Assembly (NCBI GenBank): GCA_018334835.1
Contig: JAGXLF010000001.1
Coordinates: 1 to 32,878 of the forward strand
Length of the DNA stretch: 32,878 nucleotides
Origin: Thermoplasmatota archaeon
Lineage (GTDB): Archaea > Thermoplasmatota > Thermoplasmata > Halarchaeoplasmatales > Halarchaeoplasmataceae
Direction of reading: 5' to 3'
A program made the position numbers and the translations under genes. Numbering within the stretch: position 1 is the first letter of the stretch; each line of letters begins with the position of its first letter. Positions 27,088 to 32,878 of this stretch are shown piece by piece. Under the pieces are notes generated by a model. It saw only the letters and a list, made by a program, of their open reading frames with translations, searched no databases and was not told the DNA's origin.

Positions 27088-28602
27088 TCATATATTCTTT
27101 ATATCTGGATGGGTTTCAAGGATCATCCCCTCGACTTTTAGTGGTTTTAGATGATTAGCGAGGTCTATAGCCTCCTTCAACTTCGATTTGTATTCCGAGT
27201 AGATCGTGTATTTCTGCTCGTCAATTTCCACTTTATCTCCTTTTTTCTTGTTTAACATTATCCCTGCCTTTTTGCTGTTCGGTCCCCCAGCGGCTCTCAC
27301 TATTTTGATTATCTCATCATTGTTTATACTGTCTACATACCCCTCTTCATCCGAATATATTTTCTTTGAATGTTTTCCTATCTCGATGTCTTCTGAACTT
27401 ATTTCAGGATCGCCACGCTGCCTCTCTATTATCTGTTTCATTTTTTCTAGAGCTTCGCCGCTTTCTAAGAGTTTTTTTGCCTCTTCCTTTCCATCTCTTA
27501 TTCCTCCTTTTTCGAGCACCATCCCTGCTAGAGTGGTAGATTTTTCTATCAAACTTGATGGTACTTCTTTTCCTTCAAGAGCCATCAAGGCTTCTTTTGC
27601 TTCGATAGCAGGTCCTATAGTATTTCCTATAGGTTGTCCTCCGTAACTCAGAGCACATGAGGTTTCAATCCCTATATCCTCACTAAGAGAAACAAAATCT
27701 CGCGCATATTTTCGACCGAGTTCTATGTTTTCGACCTTCGTGTTCGCACCCACTGGAATATCCATCACGAGGTATTCCGCTCCAGCTGATTTCTTCTTCG
27801 AGAGCACAGAAGCTAGGACCTGCGGGTACGGATCTATCCTCAATGGATATTCTGCTCTTATTATCATATCGTCGCTGGGAGCTAGATTCACCGCTCCTCC
27901 CCAGGCGATCGTACCTCCGACATCCTCTGCTATCTCTTTGATTTCACCTATACTGAGATCTACCTCGGCTAGAGTTTCAAATATATCTGCGGTGCCGCCA
28001 GCACTCGATATAGCTCGGGAACTTGTTTTAGGTATCATCAATCCTGCGGAAGCTACGATCGGAACGATCAGCAGAGTTATCTTGTTGCCCGGTACCCCTC
28101 CTATGCTATGATGGTCAAAGACTGGATGCCTGTCATATTCGATTGTGTCACCTGTTTCTATCATGGCATTGATAAGATATTTTATTTCGCGGTTGTTCAT
28201 ACCCTGGGAATATATCCCTGAAACATAAGCGGATAATTCAATATCGGAAAGGCGTTTATTAACTATATCTTGGATTATCTCCCTTATCCCGTGTTCTGAA
28301 AGTTCTTGTCCATCTAATTTTTCTTTTATATGCTCTACAGATTCCGGCTTTCCGGTCGGTTTGATCGTAACGATAGAGCCCTCTTCTACCTCGAGAAATT
28401 CCATCACATTCTCTACAAGGCCGATATCACCTTTCTCTACGAGGCTCTTTGATGTTTCGACTATCGTGGTACAGGTATTCTCTCCATGGTTCACATTCAC
28501 CCTATCCTGACTTCTAAGCCCTATATCTTCTGCATCTGCGCTATTCAAGATGACCAGCTGGTCCCGTGCTTCGATATCAATTTTTTTTGCCTTGAGCTCC
28601 AT
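27088..28602 (-). CDS. deoA: AMP phosphorylase
   Basis: VFDHHSIGGVPGNKITLLIVPIVASAGLMIPKTSSRAISSAGGTADIFETLAEVDLS; AMP-phosphorylase-type N-terminal domain; next to rbcL and e2b2. Confidence 0.95.
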   Translation of the reverse strand: MELKAKKIDIEARDQLVILNSADAEDIGLRSQDRVNVNHGENTCTTIVETSKSLVEKGDIGLVENVMEFLEVEEGSIVTIKPTGKPESVEHIKEKLDGQELSEHGIREIIQDIVNKRLSDIELSAYVSGIYSQGMNNREIKYLINAMIETGDTIEYDRHPVFDHHSIGGVPGNKITLLIVPIVASAGLMIPKTSSRAISSAGGTADIFETLAEVDLSIGEIKEIAEDVGGTIAWGGAVNLAPSDDMIIRAEYPLRIDPYPQVLASVLSKKKSAGAEYLVMDIPVGANTKVENIELGRKYARDFVSLSEDIGIETSCALSYGGQPIGNTIGPAIEAKEALMALEGKEVPSSLIEKSTTLAGMVLEKGGIRDGKEEAKKLLESGEALEKMKQIIERQRGDPEISSEDIEIGKHSKKIYSDEEGYVDSINNDEIIKIVRAAGGPNSKKAGIMLNKKKGDKVEIDEQKYTIYSEYKSKLKEAIDLANHLKPLKVEGMILETHPDIKNI

Positions 28603-28608
28603 AATAGA

Positions 28609-29838
28609 TCACATCCATTTCTCCAATGCTTTTCTTAATTCCCGATGTTTTTCTGCATATTCTTTCAGATCGACACCTTCAGAGACAGCATCCACTGCTT
28701 GTCTCAGCGCTTTAGCTCCAGATCTAACCCCATCCGGATGTCCAGATACACCACCACCAGCTTGTATCTGAACTTCCATACCGCTCATCTTTATCAGTTC
28801 TGGTACCAGCCCCGGATGCAGTCCTCCACTCGCAACCGGCATCAATTTTGGAAGACCATGCATATCTCCTAGAAGTGTCTCTTTGCATTTGAGTTCTTCA
28901 TCTACCTCTGCATGCATCTTTCCTGTTCCATAGGTCCCTATATGGAGAGCGTCTCCACCTGCCATCCTGACTATCTTCGAAATGACTGACATTGATATGC
29001 CATGGTGGGGATTTTTTGTTATCGCCCCGTGCATGGCTCTGTGTACGTGTATCGGCACATCAACTGAAGGGTCTTCTGCTAGCGCCTGAAGGCCAGAAAA
29101 TCCAACAGTTAACACGTCTATCATCAACTGTCTAGCTCCGTTTTCTAAAGCGAGATCGGCGGCTTCCAATATCTTATGAGAAGTGGTGCTTATATTATGT
29201 GCATGGATCATCTTGTATCCCTCCTCTTCAAGTATATCTAGCTTTTCGCTGACTTCACTCACTCTCTCTTCGAGCGGACAAAAGTCTTGATCCACCAATG
29301 TTTCATCATCTTTAGAGTTGGTGAGTCCCCCTCTTCCAGCCTGATATACATAATCTGCGAACTCTTTTGGTGGTAGACCTATTTTCGGTTTAACGATGGT
29401 TCCGACAAGAGGCTTCTCGGGTCTATCTAAAATATTTCGTAGTCTGGTTATTCCGAACTGTGGCCCTGGATATTGTTTTACAATCTCCGAGGGGAGCTCT
29501 AATTGTACAAGCCTGACCCCTTCTAGTGACTCCAGCCCGAAAAGGTTACCGGCGATGATACTCAGGATCTGCGGTATTCCTCCTATATCGCCGGAGAAAT
29601 CAATGACTGGATAGCCTATCCTGACTCTATTTCCCTGTGCTTTTGTGACTTTCGCACCATAATTTTTGAAAATATCCTCTGAAAGCGTTGTAGGATGGGT
29701 CCAAGTCCCCGTTGATTCTTCTTCTGCTATCCTCTTTCCTGCGGTTTTTATATTCAAGTCACTCTTAACGGTGTATTCACATATTATGTAGTCCTCTTGA
29801 TCTAGTTCTTCATCCAAGGCAAGATAATCTATACTCAT
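28609..29838 (-). CDS. rbcL: Ribulose-bisphosphate carboxylase, archaeal form III
   Basis: EEESTGTWT, AGNLFGLESLEGVRL, GTIVKPKIGL, GGLTNSKDDETL, PIHVHRAMHGA, GGDALHIGTYGTGKM, PVASGGLHPG, QAGGGVSGHPDG. Confidence 0.95.
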   Translation of the reverse strand: MSIDYLALDEELDQEDYIICEYTVKSDLNIKTAGKRIAEEESTGTWTHPTTLSEDIFKNYGAKVTKAQGNRVRIGYPVIDFSGDIGGIPQILSIIAGNLFGLESLEGVRLVQLELPSEIVKQYPGPQFGITRLRNILDRPEKPLVGTIVKPKIGLPPKEFADYVYQAGRGGLTNSKDDETLVDQDFCPLEERVSEVSEKLDILEEEGYKMIHAHNISTTSHKILEAADLALENGARQLMIDVLTVGFSGLQALAEDPSVDVPIHVHRAMHGAITKNPHHGISMSVISKIVRMAGGDALHIGTYGTGKMHAEVDEELKCKETLLGDMHGLPKLMPVASGGLHPGLVPELIKMSGMEVQIQAGGGVSGHPDGVRSGAKALRQAVDAVSEGVDLKEYAEKHRELRKALEKWM

Positions 29839-30752
29839 TCTTCCATCTCCTTTATTATCCTATATGCCCCATCAGGGGAGATCACGCCTTTTTCAGTTAT
29901 GATAGAATCTACGTATTTAGAAGGTGTCGCATCAAAAACGGGATTGTTTATATTCACCTCAGGAAAATCAGCTGGATCGACTATCTCTGACGGATCGCGT
30001 TCTTCGATCTCGACCAGCTCTCCGAATGTAGTCTTGTTTGAAAACTTGTAGGTTTCGGCACAAACTGTTAACGGGACTCTACTCTCGTGAGCACATAGAG
30101 CGACCTGGGAGGTCCCGATCTTGTTTATCACGGCTCCATTAGAAGCTACAGTATCGGCGCCAACATATACTTTATCGACGCCCCTCATCTTATATCTCAC
30201 CGCGGAATCGACTATAAGCGTAACTGGTATCCCGTATTCAGAGAGTTCTTTGATGGTGATGTATCCTTGTCTTTTTGGTCTTGACTCTGTCGCTATCACC
30301 TCTATGTTTTTTCCCTCGTCCCAGGAATATTTTATTGCTCCTATAGCCATGGAACTGTTACAGTGGGTAAGAATCACATCTCCGTCGGTTATCCTTTTCC
30401 CTCCATATTCAGCGATCTTATCTTTTGCTTCAAGCGATTTCTCTATGAATCTTGATGCTCTATTAACTATTTCTTTCTTCAATCCCTCTACTCCTTCAGA
30501 TTCGACCGTCATAACGTAATTTATTGCATTTTCCAAGGAAACCGCGGTGGGTCTAGTCGAGCGTAGTCTTTTCGCGCCTTTCTCGAGCTCTGATTCAAGA
30601 TCTTCAACGTCGTCTCCATCATAATTCTCGACGAGTCTTTTTAGAGCTAAGGCTCCAGCCCTAGCTATCTTTGCAGCTCCTCTTATCTCCATATTTTGGA
30701 TCTTCTTGGCTATATCCTCTAGATCGTCACCCTCTAGTTCATCTAGATCCAT
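29835..30752 (-). CDS. e2b2: Ribose-1,5-bisphosphate isomerase (eIF2B-like)
   Basis: IRGAAKIARAGALALKRL, SLENAINYVM, ILTHCNSSMAIGAIKY, ESRPKRQGYITIKELSEYGIPVTLIVDSAV, KVYVGADTVASNGAVINKIGTSQVAL; ATGA overlap with rbcL. Confidence 0.95.
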   Translation of the reverse strand: MDLDELEGDDLEDIAKKIQNMEIRGAAKIARAGALALKRLVENYDGDDVEDLESELEKGAKRLRSTRPTAVSLENAINYVMTVESEGVEGLKKEIVNRASRFIEKSLEAKDKIAEYGGKRITDGDVILTHCNSSMAIGAIKYSWDEGKNIEVIATESRPKRQGYITIKELSEYGIPVTLIVDSAVRYKMRGVDKVYVGADTVASNGAVINKIGTSQVALCAHESRVPLTVCAETYKFSNKTTFGELVEIEERDPSEIVDPADFPEVNINNPVFDATPSKYVDSIITEKGVISPDGAYRIIKEMEE

Positions 30753-30802
30753 GATATTATGTTTAATACTCCTAGTAGCATAAAATATTTTGGTGAATTA
30801 AG

Positions 30803-31438
30803 TCATAAAAAATCCAATAAAAGACTAAGGTCTTTCTCTTCTATGATAATATCAGATGCCTCTTTTACCTTTTTATCGGCTGGGTTGAAAGCTATCCCCG
30901 TACCTGCTTTTTTTAACATGGGGGCATCGATATGGCTATTTCCGATAGCTACTGTTTCTTTCTCCTCAAAATTCATCTCTGATAATAGTCTATCAAAAGC
31001 CTTACCTTTGTTTTTCAGTTCAACTTCTAAAATGCCTTCCCCTGTTAATCTACCATTTTTTTCTTTAAGATCGTTAGCCATAATCATATCGAAATAACTT
31101 TTTCCGATATATTCTGCGAGGGGTTTTAGCCCTCCACTTATAATCGCTGTCTCGTATCTTTCGCTGAGAACGGGGATACAATTTTGAAAACCGTCTATCA
31201 AAGGCACGTCTTTCAGTATTTCTACGATATCATCTCTGGAAATGTATCTATTAGTTCTTTTCCAAAGCTTAATATCCTTTTTCATGAAGTCCAAATCATC
31301 TATTTTACCATCCATAAAGGCCTTCAAAGAATCCTCATTATTTGTCCCAAAGTGTTCATGGACCCAGGCCCATGAACTGTGAACATCTACGAGTACTCCG
31401 TCCATATCAAAAACTACAAGTTCGGGTTTAGAGGTCAT
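30803..31438 (-). CDS. HAD-superfamily phosphatase (phosphoserine phosphatase-like)
   Basis: VVFDMDGVLVDVHSSW (DxDG), AIISGGLKPLAEYIG, KGKAFDRLLSEMNFEEKETVAIGNSHIDAPMLKKAGTGIAFNP. Confidence 0.88.
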   Translation of the reverse strand: MTSKPELVVFDMDGVLVDVHSSWAWVHEHFGTNNEDSLKAFMDGKIDDLDFMKKDIKLWKRTNRYISRDDIVEILKDVPLIDGFQNCIPVLSERYETAIISGGLKPLAEYIGKSYFDMIMANDLKEKNGRLTGEGILEVELKNKGKAFDRLLSEMNFEEKETVAIGNSHIDAPMLKKAGTGIAFNPADKKVKEASDIIIEEKDLSLLLDFL

Positions 31439-32878
31439 GTATTCTCAACGATCCTTTCCATCTCTTCTTTGTAATTTTTCAAAGCTTCAAAGCTTTCTTC
31501 TAGATCGTTTTCTTTTTTCGCTCGATTAGCCTTTTTTAGAAAATCGATCGGTTTGGTCACATCGATATCTTCATCTGCGACGTCTTTGAGTTTTTTCTTA
31601 GCATTTTTTATCTCATCCTTTAGGAAAGATACTAGTTTTTTCTTTATCGTTTCTTGACAAGTCTGGATATGACCTTCAGCCTCGTCCCATTCCTCTTCTT
31701 CGATTTTTTCCTTTGCTTTGTCAAGAGACTTTTTTACTTTCTCGATTTCAAAATCTAAATTTTCAGTGTGGCCGATTATCCTTTCGATTTTGGATATATC
31801 AGCGGAAAATTCGTCTTTAATTTCTTTTTGACTTCTTATACTTTTTTTAGTCTCTTCGATCAGCTCAAAAACTTTTTCGTATTCATTTTTCTCTTTAAGT
31901 TCTTCAACTTTATCTAAAGGAAATTCCTCCTCAAATATATCTTCATCTACGCCTTCTTTCAACGAATCGATTCTTCCTTCTATCTTTTCCTTGGATTTTT
32001 CTAGATAATGTTCTTCTAACTCCTCCAACTTAGCAAGTCCTTCTTCATAGTCGTTCTCTTTTTTATATCTTTCAGCTTCATCTATCATCTCTTCTCCTTC
32101 ACTCATCGTGATATCGAACTCTTCAGCCCTCTCCAAAACGGACTTCATTTCGGATATCCTTTCCTCTATTTTTTTGTTGAGTTCCCGTGTTTCACCTTCC
32201 TTCCGCTCATACCTTTCCAATCTATCTTGCATATTTTTTATAGACTCTTCTATGATCTCAAAGGCGGCTTCTTCTTCACCTGATTCAATTTTTTTTATTG
32301 TATGGTCTATATCTTCAGTATATTCCCAGGCATCTATTCCCCTTCGTTTTATATCTCCCAAATAGGCGTTTGCCTCTCTGATCTTCTCCGATACTTTAGA
32401 AACATTAGAAGCCGAGTTTAATGCATCTATCACTTTATGAATACTTTTATCTATTTCCCCTTCATTTTTTGCTGATATTCCCCCCTCGATTTTCTCTTCT
32501 ATTCTTTCTATATCTATATCCGATTCGATGCTAGATATCATCTCATTTGCTTCCTTGATCTTTTCTTCTATCAGATCATTCAGCCATTTTTTCTCTTCAA
32601 ATTCGTCTAGCTTTCCTAAAATATCTTTTTGTATATCTTCGGCCCTTTTAGAAGCAACCTGATATTCACCGATCTCACACCCCTCATAAATTTTGTCTAT
32701 CTTTTTTTCCATCTCAGAGACATCTATTTTTTTTGATAGGATACTTAGAAAATTTTCACATTTGTTTATGATCCTCATTATATTTTCTACATGCTCTATT
32801 TTCTTCTGTATTTTATCTGAGACTCTTTCACACTTATCTTCGTCTCCCTCCTCTTGGCCTTCTTTCAATTCACTTAGA
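31435..32878 (-). CDS. Long helical-repeat/coiled-coil protein, 5' end truncated by window edge
   Basis: The ORF track starts at a TTG (32868), but the frame stays open to the edge (...LSELKEGQEEGDEDK...), so the true start probably lies outside. Repeated helical units with A..Y..E.D(Y/L/W)EE patterns (AERYKKENDYEEGLAKLEELE; ANRAKKENDLEESFEALKNYKEE; AKEKIEEEEWDEAEGHIQTCQE). ATG/stop overlap with the HAD gene. Confidence 0.75.
   Translation of the reverse strand, partial: LSELKEGQEEGDEDKCERVSDKIQKKIEHVENIMRIINKCENFLSILSKKIDVSEMEKKIDKIYEGCEIGEYQVASKRAEDIQKDILGKLDEFEEKKWLNDLIEEKIKEANEMISSIESDIDIERIEEKIEGGISAKNEGEIDKSIHKVIDALNSASNVSKVSEKIREANAYLGDIKRRGIDAWEYTEDIDHTIKKIESGEEEAAFEIIEESIKNMQDRLERYERKEGETRELNKKIEERISEMKSVLERAEEFDITMSEGEEMIDEAERYKKENDYEEGLAKLEELEEHYLEKSKEKIEGRIDSLKEGVDEDIFEEEFPLDKVEELKEKNEYEKVFELIEETKKSIRSQKEIKDEFSADISKIERIIGHTENLDFEIEKVKKSLDKAKEKIEEEEWDEAEGHIQTCQETIKKKLVSFLKDEIKNAKKKLKDVADEDIDVTKPIDFLKKANRAKKENDLEESFEALKNYKEEMERIVENT

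Overview
This is a gene-dense archaeal window of roughly 30 genes. The type III RuBisCO/AMP pathway, archaeosine synthase, isopentenyl phosphate kinase, fibrillarin and a bulge-helix-bulge tRNA intron all point to a euryarchaeote-like genome. I cannot fix the lineage from sequence alone. Recognisable blocks: (1) a truncated TraB-like ORF at the left edge, absent from the supplied ORF track; (2) a CaCA-type Na+/Ca2+ exchanger; (3) a DUF835-like protein; (4) an intron-containing tRNA-Glu(TTC); (5) an aminotransferase coupled to fibrillarin; (6) isopentenyl phosphate kinase, type 2 IPP isomerase and a prenyl synthase; (7) a ~1,705-aa heptad-periodic protein with an N-terminal globular domain; (8) NUDIX and GDT1/UPF0016 genes; (9) an overlapping moaA-moaE-moaC-moaB-moeA operon; (10) a PIN-ATPase-KH protein; (11) a 73-aa protein gene with its own promoter, SD and hairpin terminator; (12) arcS; (13) a complete e2b2-rbcL-deoA AMP-salvage operon; (14) a HAD phosphatase coupled to a long helical-repeat protein that runs off the right edge. 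Most interesting: the giant periodic protein (hydrophobic residue about every 7 aa, heptad-phased Trp, ~42-aa tandem repeats), the variant RuBisCO active-site motif GGLTNSKDDE, the palindrome cluster next to the tRNA, and the isolated 73-aa gene. No CRISPR array, rRNA or clear transposon was seen.
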